Source: Glandiceps talaboti
Taxonomy: Eukaryota; Hemichordata; Enteropneusta; Spengelidae
Direction of reading: 5' to 3'
DNA: 64,000 bases
NCBI RefSeq assembly: GCF_964340395.1
Contig: NC_135557.1
Coordinates: forward strand, 16,869,867-16,933,866
The translations under genes were made by a program, and so were the position numbers. The notes below the pieces were generated by a model that was given only the letters and a program-made list of their open reading frames with translations, searched no databases and was not told where the DNA came from. Positions 13,201 to 24,448 of this stretch are shown here, one piece after another (positions within the stretch are counted from its first letter, which is position 1; each line of letters opens with the position of its first letter).

Positions 13201-13820
13201 ATTCTTGTTATGGGGCTACCATAATTTGCAGCTGGTAGCCCACTCAGGCTACCACTGATTATGTGATGAAGATGGAAGATTTACGAACATAGAAGTATTT
13301 TAATAACACACATATTTCCAATAGAGGAAATATGTTTTCAGTTCAGGAATATGGTACTACAGGTCACAATCCTTGGACTACATGTACTAAAGAAAAATGT
13401 TAATTTCAAGCCCTGTCTGTTGTTATACATTGTCAATGTCATTGATGTGATATAATCTGCAAATTATAAATTGTCACGTAAATACCCATAAGCAGGCTAC
13501 ATACGTGCTTTGAGTTTTGTAGCTATAGCTCTACTATATGGATAAAAAACACCATAATATGCACGGAATTGTAAAAAAACAGGTGATCAGATTCTATGTG
13601 TATGATGTGGTTTACTCGGGAATGGACTTCATGTACCGGAAGTATAAATTCGTTACCTTGACAACGGCTTGAAACCAACGCCTCGTAGGAAATCCTCTTC
13701 ATAATTAAGTAGTTTCAATTTGTCAAGTAACTCTTCCATAACTATGAAGGGCACATACATTTGCCCTGGTCCACCGTCACTTCCACCGGCTCCCTCTCCA
13801 CCGCGTCGATCGTCTGCCAT
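7208..13820 (-). CDS. IFT57: Intraflagellar transport protein 57 (IFT57/Hippi), complete, 9 exons
   Basis: IFT57 is a component of the IFT-B complex that carries cargo along ciliary axonemes. Exons in transcription order: 13820-13657, 12468-12360, 11757-11585, 11062-10972, 10387-10313, 9618-9424, 9095-8964, 8109-7980, 7383-7208. All junctions have GT/AG and keep one frame, giving 1245 nt including TAA, or 414 residues; vertebrate IFT57 is slightly longer. The N-terminus is glycine-rich (MADDRRGGEGAGG), then a calponin-homology-like region (PFIVMEELLDKLKLLNYEEDF, FYMFTSLSAWMINQ, GWGEHVIYVLDKFADEAL). An acidic linker follows (YPEEEMEEESTVDDDAEL, EDYDDVEEEE), then a C-terminal coiled coil (KDWRTHVDQMHQHRD, INNQLEHLLGEFRHMQDSL). 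The start is the ATG at 13820-13818, the first in frame. No breaks are seen. Introns carry foldback elements, a SINE and a duplicated 170-bp repeat. The family call is from recognition of conserved segments; I am confident. Confidence 0.95.
7490..7745. mobile_element. Foldback MITE family 1, copy in IFT57 intron and last exon flank
   Basis: Contains the left half (CGTCTACATCACTGGTTTTG, GAGTCAAAACGTTCCAAAT, TGGTATAATTGTATTATTCC) and the foldback core GACCTAAGGGG / CCCCTTAGGTCAC. It lies in IFT57 intron 8. Confidence 0.7.
8130..8458. mobile_element. Foldback MITE family 1, copy in IFT57 intron 7
   Basis: GCAGAAGCCAAGTT start, diverged left half, core AGCCTAAGGA paired with CCCCTTAGGTCAC, and right end GGGAATAATATC. 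Confidence 0.65.
9130..9412. mobile_element. Foldback MITE family 1, copy in IFT57 intron 6
   Basis: Left half ATGTGAGTCAAAATATTC, terminal segment CCCCCAATATTTTCCTTCAT, right core GACCCCTTAGGTCACTCAT and right end TTGGCTGAACAAAG. The left core is degenerate. Confidence 0.65.
9815..9930. repeat. Dispersed repeat family 3, inverted copy
   Basis: AGAGGGTCAAAATAGAACA, CACCTATAGTAATGCAT and CAACCAAGAAATTGAA are reverse complements of blocks at 6835-6990. It is preceded by an 18-bp poly(C) run near 9750. Confidence 0.6.
9945..10040. mobile_element. tRNA-derived SINE fragment
   Basis: TGGCCTTTGGCAAAATTTGA followed by ACCAC matches the body of the fuller SINE at 11890-12256 (CTTTGGCAAGATTTGAACCA). 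Head and tail are missing. Confidence 0.4.
11345..11530. repeat. 170-bp dispersed repeat, copy 1 (IFT57 intron 3)
   Basis: Nearly identical to 13205-13385 in IFT57 intron 1, including GGTAGCCCACTCAGGCTACC (itself a stem-loop) and GAGGAAATATGTTTTCAGTT. High identity suggests recent duplication or mobility. Confidence 0.8.
11890..12256 (+). mobile_element. tRNA-derived SINE (IFT57 intron 2)
   Basis: Pol III A-box-like TGGTCGAATGGTTAGAGTGG and B-box-like GGTTTGAGCCTCAC about 30 bp apart, then a non-tRNA body and a tail GTAATAATTGTAAAGTGCTT followed by TATAAAGACATAATATTAT, typical of tRNA-SINEs with a LINE-like 3' end. Inserted opposite to IFT57 transcription. Confidence 0.7.
13205..13385. repeat. 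170-bp dispersed repeat, copy 2 (IFT57 intron 1)
   Basis: Second copy of the 11345-11530 sequence in direct orientation, about 95% identical by eye. Confidence 0.8.
13652..13665 (+). promoter_or_regulatory. Possible RFX X-box-like site at the IFT57 exon 1/intron 1 boundary
   Basis: GTTACCTTGACAAC matches 12 of 14 positions of the symmetric X-box consensus GTTRCCATGGYAAC. RFX factors control many IFT genes in animals (established knowledge). The site overlaps the splice donor of exon 1, about 155 bp inside the coding start, so part of its sequence is constrained by splicing and it may be coincidence. Confidence 0.25.
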
Positions 13821-14449
13821 GTTACCAAACTTGTCAAATAACGTTCGCTAGCTCTACGGTGTCAAATTGAGTTTGTTTATCCTCTTTTCAGATGCAAACG
13901 GGAAAACGTATCTATCTTGCTTTTGATTGTCTATTTTATAAGACGCTGTAAGTAGAGTCAGTCTTCGTAAAATTCACTCAGAATGTAAAACAAAATAATA
14001 CTCTGAATGTTGTCTGTGTTTCTTCGGTCACCAAAAACACACTACCGTTGATGCATGTATCTACCGACCAAAACGTCAATGACAATGTCGTCGATCGCCT
14101 GTTTTGCTTCAACGGGGTTCAAATCAAACTGCGTCGAGATGAAGTTAAGTACTTTTTCATGACTTATAAAATTCCCAAACTGATGGAGAAAACCTTACAT
14201 AAACTGAATGCTAGGTACACAACAGGTAGCTCTCGGTCGTTGAACAAGGGCCGATGTCCTTTCAAAATATTTAGGTATCCGGAAGTGACGGACTACATTG
14301 CATGACGGGAAATTGTCACCTGATTTCGGGTCAAAGTTTACACAAATTGCACAACGTGACAACATTTCTGTATGCATGTGAAATTCCTCAGTTGCCGACG
14401 GCACACAACGTTATCGAAAACTTACATTTGACAGAGTCACAGTGCAATA
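13821..14449. promoter_or_regulatory. Divergent intergenic region between IFT57 and the RRM-TatD gene
   Basis: Only 629 bp separate the two start codons, which point away from each other, so both promoters must lie here or inside the first exons/introns. No TATA box stands out. The stretch contains an 85-codon open frame (14048-14305) that I do not accept as a gene; it may be 5' untranslated sequence. Shared regulation of a ciliary gene and the nuclease gene is inference from arrangement only. Confidence 0.5.
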
Positions 14450-17400
14450 ATGCTTGCCGCAAAAACGCCAGAAGTGGACCGAAAACGGATATTCATAGGT
14501 AGTAACTAATATATTATCGTGTTGCGTCGGACGGACGGGGTTTTTTGGTGTTCCGTTGGGGCTAACTTTGCACGGGGTGCTGTCAACTTCTTGAATCTTG
14601 GTGTGGAATGATTTTTGAATACAAATTGCAGTAGTGTCCACACCTAAGAATGTCTCAAACTATATCCTATAGCAATTCTGTTGTGATAAATTCTTGTGTA
14701 AATTAGTTGAAATTTCAAAATCTTAATGTTATCCGCTACGTACTTGTGAGGGAAACTGAAAGGGTGTTTTAACTTTTATTTTAATTCATTACTTCCGGTA
14801 TTAAAAGTAAAAGGCATTGTCATATCGTTTGAGTTTTACGCATGTCATGGATGTATTTACATTTCTAATGTGATTCTATTTAACTGATCTGTGTGTAAAG
14901 TTGACAAGGATGAATACTGATAATTTTGTGGGAAGTTTCTTTTGTGTGTGTGTGTCTGTGTGTGTGTGTGTGTTGTTGTTGTTGTTGTTGTTGTTTTTGT
15001 TGTTGTTGTTTGTTTGTTTGTTTTGTGGGGTTTTCTGTAATACTGTGTAAAACACAATGTGTTATCAAGTTTAGTCCAGAGACTGTGTTTCTACCGCCAT
15101 GTCTAGATCTACCCATCATATCAAATCATCTCATCACCAGTGTTGCAGCCAGAGTGGGTTTTTGGGTCATTTGACACACATTTTTTGGACCTGACCCACA
15201 ATTTTGGAAGTGATGGGTCATAGATGACCCACACTAAAATTGTATGCAAATATGTTTAGCAACATGACCACACCTATAGCAACAGCAAATGATCGCATAT
15301 ATTGCATAGATAACAACAGAGTTGGATAGGCAACTGCATAATCATACAGCATGGATCAGCATGTGGGTAAATATTTTTAAAAACTGGTGCTCTTTTTCAT
15401 AATGCCCCCCCAAAAAATTTATGATGACCCAGAAAAATGAAAGTCTCAGGACACTATGTCCCACTCTTTCCAAAGGCTGGCTGCAACACTGCATCACCCC
15501 AACAGGAAATCAAGAACCAAAAGTTGTTCATGCAAATGAGTTAACCCCCAAATGTTAGAAAAATGTAAACAATGTATAAGTAGCATTCTGAGCTGACAAA
15601 TATGCCATATTTGGACATTGTGTAACTGCCCCCAATAAATAGTAACTTTAATATCATTGGGCAGAATTCTGTGATTAATTAACAATGACCTGATGTTAAT
15701 GACTGTATGGGTGGCCTCGGTTGAATTTGAAATTTCATCTCAGGACCTCATTGAGCTAGACATAAAGGATTTTGAGATTCAACACCATGGGTAGTACTAG
15801 ACTAGTAGATAGTAAGACCACAACAAATCTCAGGGCTATATAGACTCATGGAAAGTTGACAATGCCATGGCTTTCAAACCATTACCGACATGTTGGACTT
15901 CAAGGATTTGAGCTCAGACCACCTAGTTTAGTGATCTTAAATTTGAGTAATATTATCATATCCTAATGCTTATAATATTTATCTCTTTTTTAGGGAATCT
16001 TCCGTTCAGTACAAATCTAGATGATTTAGTGGAGTTCTTCAAAGTAAAACAAGAATGGGATAGTGGAGTTATCCAGGCAGAGATCCCAGTTGGTAGGTCT
16101 GGACGATCCAAGGGATATGGATTCCTTACTGTACCGGTTACCATGACAGACACAATCTTAGAATTCAATGAAAGGTATTTGATTTTTGTAACTCGTCGCC
16201 AAATTAGCTTAACATTATGGAACAGGAATGTGCAGTGTCTGCACTTACTTAGAACCTGAGACTGGCAAAGTATATACAAGAATAATGTGTTACAAACATG
16301 GAAAGTAACTAAGTGAATTGGATTAATAATACTTGGTACATCATGTTGGAAGTACAGAGACACGTACTACATTCCATCATTTGATAAGAACAGTTTTACG
16401 ACCACGTGACACAATACATGTAGCTCACATTTTAAAATTTCTTGCACAAATAAAAGAAGCCATAAAACTGTTCTTATCAAACCATTATACCGTACATCTC
16501 TTTTGTCCAACATGCTGTGCCAAGTTTTATTGATCAGTTGTTTATTTTCCCTGTTTGTAACAAGTCCCAGTTGTAAAGGCTTGCCTGTCACTGGTTGTAT
16601 CACTGCCTTATGACCGGGTTGTGTTTATTGCCAATTATTTACAAATGCAATCTTACATAACACTGGCATCATATCAGGCAATGGAAAGCTACATGTTTTA
16701 ACAGTTTTATCAATTTTATTGATCCATTCAGATTAGATTAGATTAGGTTAGATATTAACCACGCCAACCATAACCAAATGACAAGTTAGTACATGAAAAT
16801 GCAAGGAAAACACACAAAAAAATGCATCTAGGATCTCTCTGATGATTATTTTCCTTAAAATTAAGTGGTTGGAAGGGTGATTTTTATTTTTATTAAATGG
16901 GTACCCATAAATTACAAGAGTTGGCTCCCATAAAATACTTTGTTCAGGGAAAATATCGCTTGTTGCCCAACTTGCTCATGTCATGCTAGTATGCTGTGTA
17001 ATAGTTTGATTAAAATAATGACTATATTGCAAATTATATTGATTGCGAAATTTTATTATGATATTGTAGAGAACTAGAAGGAAGAAAACTGAAAGTGGAT
17101 ATTGCTAAGCAAGGTGAACACATCAGTCAAAGTGGCGGCAAGTTCATAGACCATGGTCAAGGTGTTTACAAAAGTCGACAAATCAGAGGCAGCTTTACTC
17201 CCTCAAGTCATGGTCAAGTGAAGTCACATGATTGGCCAGCTGTTATTGACATTGGTGCCAATCTCACTCATCCATCATTGAAGAGCAATGTATCAAATGT
17301 TATCAAGGTAATACTACATTAAACTATGCACGAGCCAAGTTGAACAAAAAATATGGAATATATACTCTGGTAGTTTTATGTCACAACAACGTGTGTCAAT

Positions 17401-20400
17401 GTCACAACAATATGTGTCTACATCGCTGGTTCTGCTGTGGTCAAAATATTCAAAAATTATCATTACTTTCCCCAATCTTTCCTTGCCATTACTGGCAATG
17501 GTATAGTTATGTTATTCTCCAATATTTTTCTTCATTCAGCTGGAAGATACTCATGACCTAAGGGTTTGTCACTACTTGTGGTGACAAAGGCCCCTTAGGT
17601 CACTCATATTTTCCTTGGCTGAACGAAGAAAAATATTGGAGGATAATATCTAAATATAGCACAGTTCTGTTCTATGAACATTCAAATAATTCAATATATT
17701 CATGTGTAATTGATAACGTTTTCTTGAATTGCAGAAAGCTAAATTATTCGGAGTAAGCAACATCATCGTAACTGGTACGTCTGTGAGGGCAAGTAAAGAA
17801 GCACAGAAGTTAGCCACTGAATATAAAGGGTTCTTATACTTTACTGCAGGTATGTACTTTCTTGTCAATGAACAACACATTTAAAACCCTCTTCCGGTCA
17901 AGTTTTTGCACAGGTAGCAGCAAGCATGTAATTGATTGATTGACAGATCAATCGATCGATCAATCAATTTATTGATTGATTATTTGATTGATCGAATGAA
18001 TGATTGATTGGTTCATATTTGTGGTGAAAGAAAACTAATTTTCTGTGTGATATTTATCAATTGACTGATTGGTTTTTGTGGTGGTTTAAAACTGTTTTTC
18101 CTTCTTTCCCTGGCTAGTTTTGTCTCATTGAGCTGTATGTAATTCTCTCTTTATTGACTAAATAAAGACATCTTTTCCATTCTTCTCCTCTTATCAAAAT
18201 TAAAAACCCCTAATCTTATAATTACCACAGAGATGGTTAGCACACAGTTGCTTTATCTCGTATCTACTTGGAGATTATCACATCAAACAAATGCTCAGCC
18301 AAGTACAAAGCAGAGTTTGTCAAAACAAAGACTGACATTGTAGATGTGAAATCAGTGGCTAAGACAAAGTGAGCCCTTTCGACATAAGGTTGAGGGCGCT
18401 GTTTATTAGACATTAGCAATTTGGCCTTAATTGTATTTGTATATATGTCTGACAGGTGTCCATCCACATGATGCCAAGCACTGGAATGATAACACACTTG
18501 ATGAATTGGAAACTTTGGCTAAAGATCCTGCCTGTGTTGCTATCGGTGAAACTGGATTGGATTTCGATCGTAACTTTTCACCACCTGATGTACAAGAACA
18601 AGTCTTTGAAAAGCAGGTTGGTAATATTTAAAGGCAATTAGGAAATCATCAGTGTTTCCTAGTATAGGGGAGGGAGAATCTTTGAAAGGCATTGACAGTC
18701 ATAAAATTCTCTCCTGAAATAGAATAATACTGCCTAGAGTGCATCATAAAAATAACGAACATTTGATTTCTTGGTCAACACCACAACTTCCACTCCATGC
18801 ACTTCATATGCATTAGTATAGGTGAGCGTGATGATAAGTCCACCTTCTTGTTCTATTTTGACCCTCTAGCATGAGGTAAGATGCTATTGCATGTACTGAG
18901 AATTTATTTCAAACTTCTTGAACAAGCCCGCTCATGACACAAAACTTGTCAAAGATTTTGAGCCATTTTCGCACAGAATTACAACTCATAAAATTTTAAA
19001 CCAGCTCTGAAAATTCCTTAAAGGTTTTGATTTATCACAGGAAAGTTACTAATGAAATTAATGAAATGATCAACCATAAATGCCAAATGACAGTTTGTTG
19101 GTTAAATGTACCAAAATATTCATAAGTTGACCTTGAAGACTGCTGAAAAATTACTGAAAACTTCAGAAAATTATGATTTTATGAGCCCTATAGATTTCTA
19201 CATATATTTTATTAATAATAATTGTGTATCCATCAATTTAACTATGAATATGTTGATATTTGAACTTTGAACTTTAAAGGCACAATCTTAAATCCCAGGA
19301 TCTTACATTCCCGTTGTTTTTATCAATGGCATCTTAAGGATTTGATAGGATTTTTCCATGGTTCAGAACAAACTTTTTTTTGAAGCTCTGCCAGTGAACA
19401 TTTTCTGACACTCATGTTTCAATCTTAACCAACATGGACCTTTAAGGCCACAAATACAAACATGGACCTCTAAGGTCAAAGATACAAACATGGGCCTTTA
19501 GGGCCACATATACAAACATGGACCTCTAAGGTAAAAGATACAAAAATGGGCCTTTAAGGCCACAGATACAAGCATGGAACTTTAAGGCCACATATACAAA
19601 CATGGACCTCTAAGGTCAAAGATACAAACATGGGCCTTTAGGGCCACATATACAAACATGGACCTCTAAGGTAAAAGATACAAAAATGGGCCTTTAAGGC
19701 CACAGATACAAGCATGGAACTCTAAGGCCACATATACAAACATGGGCCTTTAAGATCACAGATACAAATATGGGCCTTTAAGATCACAGATACAAATATG
19801 GGCCTTTAAGACCACAGATACAAACATGGACCTTCAAGGCCACATATACAAACATGGACCTCTAAGGCCACAGATACAAACATGGGCCTTTAAGGCCACA
19901 GATACAAATATCGACCATTAAGACCACAGATACAAACATGGACCTTTAAGACCACAGATACAAACATGGACCTTTAAGACCACAGATACAAACATGGACC
20001 TTTAAGACCACAGATACAAACATGGGCCTAAGACCACAGATACAAACATGGGCCTTTTATAGTGGAATCAAGTAAACCACTAACCACCAATCACTCTGAC
20101 AGTGCTATTAGTAATTCTAAAAATCTCAATATATTCCTTCACAATGTTTAAAATGTAAGATGAGACATGATCGAGTACCTCATTGTAAATAAACATTTTA
20201 TGAAACTAACATAAAATGTGCACATAATGCTCCAAATGATGACTCCCTTGCTACCATTTTCATAGTATATATGCAAATTTCACCACACAGATGTAAATTT
20301 GGGAACAATATACCCTCACAAGTGTTTTTGAATCCCAGAATAGCATTTTAGGTCAGCATACTTCTTAAACCGAGGACATGTTAATTTGATGGTAGGATGA

Positions 20401-21705
20401 CAAATAGCATGAAATATTACTACAAATGTAGTACCATAGTCTAGTTCCTATACACTATCTTTACCATTTACACCTCCACTCACATAGTCTAGTTCCTATA
20501 CAGTATCGTTACCATTTACATCTCCACTCATAGTCTAGTTCCTATACAGTATCGTTACCATTTACATCTCCACTCATAGTCTAGTTCCTATACAGTATCT
20601 TTACCATTTACACCTCCACTCACATAGTCTAGTTCCTATACAGTATCGTTACCATTTACATCTCCACTCATAGTCTAGTTCCTATACAGTATCGTTACCA
20701 TTTACACCTCCACTCACATAGTCTAGTTCCTATACAGTATCGTTACCATTTACACCTCCACTCACATAGTCTAGTTCTTAAATTCCAAACGTTTGTCTTC
20801 GTTAATCAGTTTTGTGAACTCCAGGTTTACATTGATCACATATGTGTTTCTATCTCATAAATATTAATACCGTATGTGTAGTCTACACTTCCAAAATCAG
20901 TCCACCATGGACCCACAAATGACCACTAAAACCACATACGTGTACACAATCGCACAAACCTCAGGATTTTCTAACAATATCTTCAATTTTACAGATTCAA
21001 CTTGCTGCGAAACTTGACAAACCACTTTTTGTCCACGAAAGAAAGGCCTTTGATGCTTTGATGACGATATTACAGAAAAATAAAGATAATTTGCCTAAAG
21101 TGGTTATCCATTGTTTTACTGGTGATACCAAGCAAGCTAAGGCATATTTAGAAGAAGGATACTACATTGGGCTAACAGGTAAGATGTCACTATCATTTCA
21201 TTTCAAAGACAAGTTTCCTGTTAGGTGATTGAAGAGTCTCTGTCTATCTCCCCCCCCCCACCCCCACCCCCCATAACAATCACCTTATATCTGTGTACCC
21301 ATTTTATATAATCAAGGGATTCTGATTTTCTCTTCCCATCATCCCTCTAATATCCTCATTGGGGCAGTTTCTGTGTCCTCGTTTATTTGCCATAGAAAGA
21401 ATGAATTTGTCACAGTATGCCACATACATATACAGAAATTGGCACAACTAGAGAAATTGCACAACACATCTGTATAGAATACAATTGAGAGTTCTATGGT
21501 AGGAAAACAGGGAAAAGCTAAAGTGTAGCTTGTAAAAATCTGTTTCCCCGAGTTTGGTACTTTACAATTCGTAGTTACAATGAGAAATAATGAGGGCTTT
21601 CTAAAAGAAGAATGTAAAATGTTAATACAATACAGTTGTATATTTGCATCTTTCTGTATCTCTATTATTACATCAAATGACATCTGTGCACACACACACA
21701 CGCAG

Positions 21706-21787
<82 letters not shown>

Positions 21788-22269
21788 ACACATTTTAAGT
21801 GAGAGTGTCTAACGTGAAGATTGTTCAAGCCAATACAGAGGACAGCCTGAATACACTGTAGCACTTTAGTGTTATTCGGTCAAAAATTTATTAATTTGAC
21901 ATTTCTTGTATTGTTCTATTTACAGGGTATCTCTGCAAAGACAAATCACCTGACAAAGTTCTGGAAGTCGTGTCAAGTCTTTCAATACCACTCGATAAAC
22001 TCATGATAGAGACTGATGCACCATTTCTCTTTCCTGATATCAGAAAATTTCGATCTACTAAAAAAGGAAAAGAAGTGTACAAAGATGACGTCAAAACCAA
22101 ACTTGATAAACTACAAGATTTACTGGGACAGTTTTGTCATGGACACCGAAATGAACCATGTTCTCTTGGAGTGTTAAATCAAATTATCGCACTCTGTCTG
22201 GCATGCGATCCAGAGGAGGTTGCCAAGACAACAACTCAAAATGCTATATCTTTCTTTGGCCTTGCCTAA
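14450..22269 (+). CDS. RRM-TatD fusion: RNA-recognition motif joined to TatD/TATDN1-type nuclease, complete, 7 exons
   Basis: Exons: 14450-14498, 15994-16174, 17070-17307, 17735-17849, 18456-18616, 20995-21178, 21926-22269 (1272 nt, 423 residues, TAA stop). Residues about 13-91 form an RRM with RNP2 IFIGNL (14-19) and RNP1 KGYGFLTV (56-63). A polar, glycine/serine-rich linker (92-133) leads to a TatD metallohydrolase of about 290 residues, close to TATDN1 length. TatD signatures present: DIGANLTH (137-144), GVHPHD (195-200), GETGLDFDR with Glu226, PLFVHERKAFD with His262, IHCFTG with His287 and ETDAP with Asp340, so all metal ligands appear intact. TatD enzymes are metal-dependent 3'-5' exonucleases/deoxyribonucleases. 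Exon 3 encodes both the end of the RRM and the start of TatD, so the fusion is within one exon. RNA-directed or RNP-associated nuclease activity is inference. Introns 4 and 5 hold minisatellites. Confidence 0.9.
14940..15026. repeat. (GT)n / (GTT)n / (GTTT)n compound microsatellite
   Basis: Adjacent GT, TTG and TTTG runs in intron 1 of the RRM-TatD gene. Confidence 0.9.
16260..16575. mobile_element. Foldback/MITE-like element, family 2, copy 2
   Basis: Partner of 5090-5345. Ends are imperfect inverted repeats: TTGGATTAATAATACTTGGT and ATCATGTTGGAAGTAC at the left, CCAACATGCTGTGCCAAG and TTTTATTGATCAG at the right. Inserted in intron 2 of the RRM-TatD gene. Confidence 0.7.
17318..17657. mobile_element. 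Foldback MITE family 1, near full-length
   Basis: Starts near GCACGAGCCAAGTTGAACAA, contains GGAATATATACTCTGGTAG and TCGCTGGTTCTGCTGTG. Ends in a foldback with arms TTATTCTCCAATATTTTTCT and AAAAATATTGGAGGATAAT around GACCTAAGGG / CCCCTTAGGTCAC. Lies in intron 3 of the RRM-TatD gene. Confidence 0.8.
17927..18010. repeat. (GATT)n / (GATC) degenerate microsatellite
   Basis: GATTGATT and ATCGATCG runs over about 85 bp in intron 4 of the RRM-TatD gene. Confidence 0.7.
18735..18910. repeat. Dispersed repeat family 3, copy 2
   Basis: CATAAAAATAACGAACATT, TTCTTGGTCAACACCA, TTCTATTTTGACCCTCTAG, as at 6835-7075 but without the tandem duplication. Confidence 0.7.
19431..20060. repeat. 28-bp minisatellite, about 22 copies
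   Basis: Unit approximately AACATGGACCTTTAAGGCCA plus CAGATACA. Variants differ at GGAC/GGGC and GGCC/GGTC/GACC. Lies in intron 5 of the RRM-TatD gene. Confidence 0.9.
20437..20775. repeat. 46/48-bp minisatellite, about 7 copies
   Basis: Unit begins TAGTCTAGTTCCTATACAGT and ends CTCCACTCA or CTCCACTCACA; the 2-bp CA addition marks two interspersed variants. Intron 5 of the RRM-TatD gene. Confidence 0.9.
21690..21794. repeat. (CA)n microsatellite
   Basis: About 100 bp of CA in intron 6 of the RRM-TatD gene. Confidence 0.9.
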
Positions 22270-22393
22270 ATGTCTTGTTCACTACGTTGAAATTGTATTT
22301 TCATATGAAATATGAATATTATATACATCTGTATAAACTTACATGTATCAAAGGATATTCATTATTTTGTACAGAAAACAAAACAAAAAAAGA

Positions 22394-22399
22394 AATAAA
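22394..22399 (+). terminator. Poly(A) signal for the RRM-TatD gene
   Basis: Canonical AATAAA lies 125 bp after the TAA stop, in an A-rich context, and is the first canonical signal downstream. It supports the assigned 3' end of the gene. Confidence 0.6.
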
Positions 22400-22496
22400 A
22401 TTTATGAGTATCTAACAAACATTCTTAGTTCATTTTCTTGTTCCTGACGGTTGAACATCTTATACAAATCATTAGATAAAATGTACATAGTCCAAC

Positions 22497-22566
22497 AAGA
22501 CATACATACATACATACATACATACATACATACATACATACATACATACATACTGACATACTGACA

Positions 22567-22597
<31 letters not shown>

Positions 22598-22628
22598 CAT
22601 ACATACTGACATACAGACATACATCAGG
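22497..22628. repeat. (CATA)n microsatellite with CTGACATA interruptions
   Basis: CATA run broken by repeated ACTGACATA blocks, 230 bp beyond the RRM-TatD stop codon. Confidence 0.9.
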
Positions 22629-22737
22629 TGTAGGAGTTTACTTGTATGAATGTATCCACCACGCCTTGTACTCATGACTAACAAATAGATGGTGGGATGA
22701 GTAGTCAGTCTCTCCTTTACCGTGGCCAAAGATGACA

Positions 22738-22852
22738 AATCGGTCTTCTGATTCAAGTCTCGGTCTTCTAATTCAAAAATTGGTCTTCTAATTCAAGTGT
22801 CGGTCTTCTACTTCAAGTGTCGGTCTTCTACTTCAAGTGTCGGTCTACAGGT
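22738..22852. repeat. 20-bp minisatellite, about 6 copies
   Basis: Unit approximately TCGGTCTTCTAATTCAAGTG, with CTTCA and ATTCA variants. Confidence 0.85.
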
Positions 22853-24445
22853 TTTTTTTGCCTACGAAGTGTTACATATTGTATTCAACCTACTGAAGCA
22901 CACTCATTCATTACTTGATACTGATATAACTCAATCCTGGTATGTAAATATAATATATAAAAGATTTGATGATATAATTGTTGGTACGTATCAAAAACAA
23001 ATCTGAGGAAATCCCTGTCATTACATGTATTTTTTTAATTTCAAGCCTTTCTTTCATAATACTCTATGTCTATGTACATATAAACTCAGGAGTTTCTGAA
23101 CCCAAATACATTAAGCTATAATCAATAGTGATACATCAAACTACATAATGTGGGGACTTGATTTGGTGTTTGACTACATGTACATCAAAAACCTTTAAAT
23201 ATTTAGTGTGGAGAGCTTCTTGAAATTGAGATGATAAGTCTCTAGGCTAAATTGTGTACCATAATTTATTTTTATGCTTATTGATGTCATGCATTTTAAT
23301 CAGTAACAATAACTTGAAGTTTTCAAAAGTCTTGACTAATGAAGACTGGCAAGATTTTTTCCACTGTTTTTGACATGTATGTGTGACAACACAAATTTGA
23401 TACACACACATATATATTGTGACAAAAAATTATGTGGAAATGATAACCTATGCACAGACATTTCATGCCAGTCACAAACAAATAAAGTATCACTGTCTAC
23501 TTGTGTACATTCATCAACTGTACAGTCAGTTAACAAAATTATTCATGACTGCAACAGGTATTAGAGTCCTAGGGTCTTGTAATATGTATGGTTGACAGTG
23601 ACAGACTCTTTTTGAGGTGATTGTCTTCATCAGTTTGACTCTCTCACACATAGCCAATCTGTAAGAGGTAGTCTAAGGCATGTTCGTTTATCTTCGTAAA
23701 ATCCAAAAGCACCAACCAATCTGACATACTTGATATGTTAAAAGAAAGAACATTCCAACTTTACTGACAATGAATTATCAATCAAGATAATATCACGTGT
23801 TATAGATTCTTCTATTATTATGATATTGATGACATGAAGCATAATATCAATGCATCATATTAATTAAGGATTAAAATATGTATCTCTAGACAGTCACACT
23901 TAACATAAAGTAAGTCAAGACATCATTTCCTATATATCAGTGTTTTTCTTAATGACAGCAAGCAGGTAAATCTATCTGAGTTTTATCTAGAGTGAATTTT
24001 ATTGTAGTTCCCCACCAAAATTATGTGTTGAACATTTATTAATGTGTTGGTCACTTGATGGTCATAACCATATATTTCCCATTTTGTTGTACATGGTTCC
24101 CAAATCTTTCTGTTCTAAGAAACAGTTTGAGTGTTTTTTGTCTACATTTAGTTTGTGTATCTGACTGTTTGTATATCCACATTGTTTACTCCAGTTTCTC
24201 ATTTCAGTGTTGTTTCTTCTTGTTTGTTCCTGTAGATTGATGAACACTCCTGATTAAATGCCTACTTTTGGATACTGAACTAAATGTTTATTCCTGGTAA
24301 TATGCTTCATAGTTGTTATGACACCTCCACATTCTTACAACAATATAAGTTGTCAGTTTTTTAATCACAGGAAATTCTTTAAAATGGAATACCCACTCCA
24401 GGAAATAAGGCCATTTTCATTCCTATTTTCCTTTCATTATGACTC
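22853..24445. other. AT-rich intergenic sequence, nothing recognised
   Basis: About 1.6 kb with only short frames lacking family resemblance and no clear repeats. Confidence 0.45.
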
Positions 24446-24448
24446 AAT

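Noticed and set aside
14048-14305. 85-codon ATG-started frame between IFT57 and the RRM-TatD gene
   Set aside because: No recognisable domain, and the RRM-TatD gene has its own clear first exon at 14450. It is more likely promoter or 5' UTR, possibly an upstream ORF.
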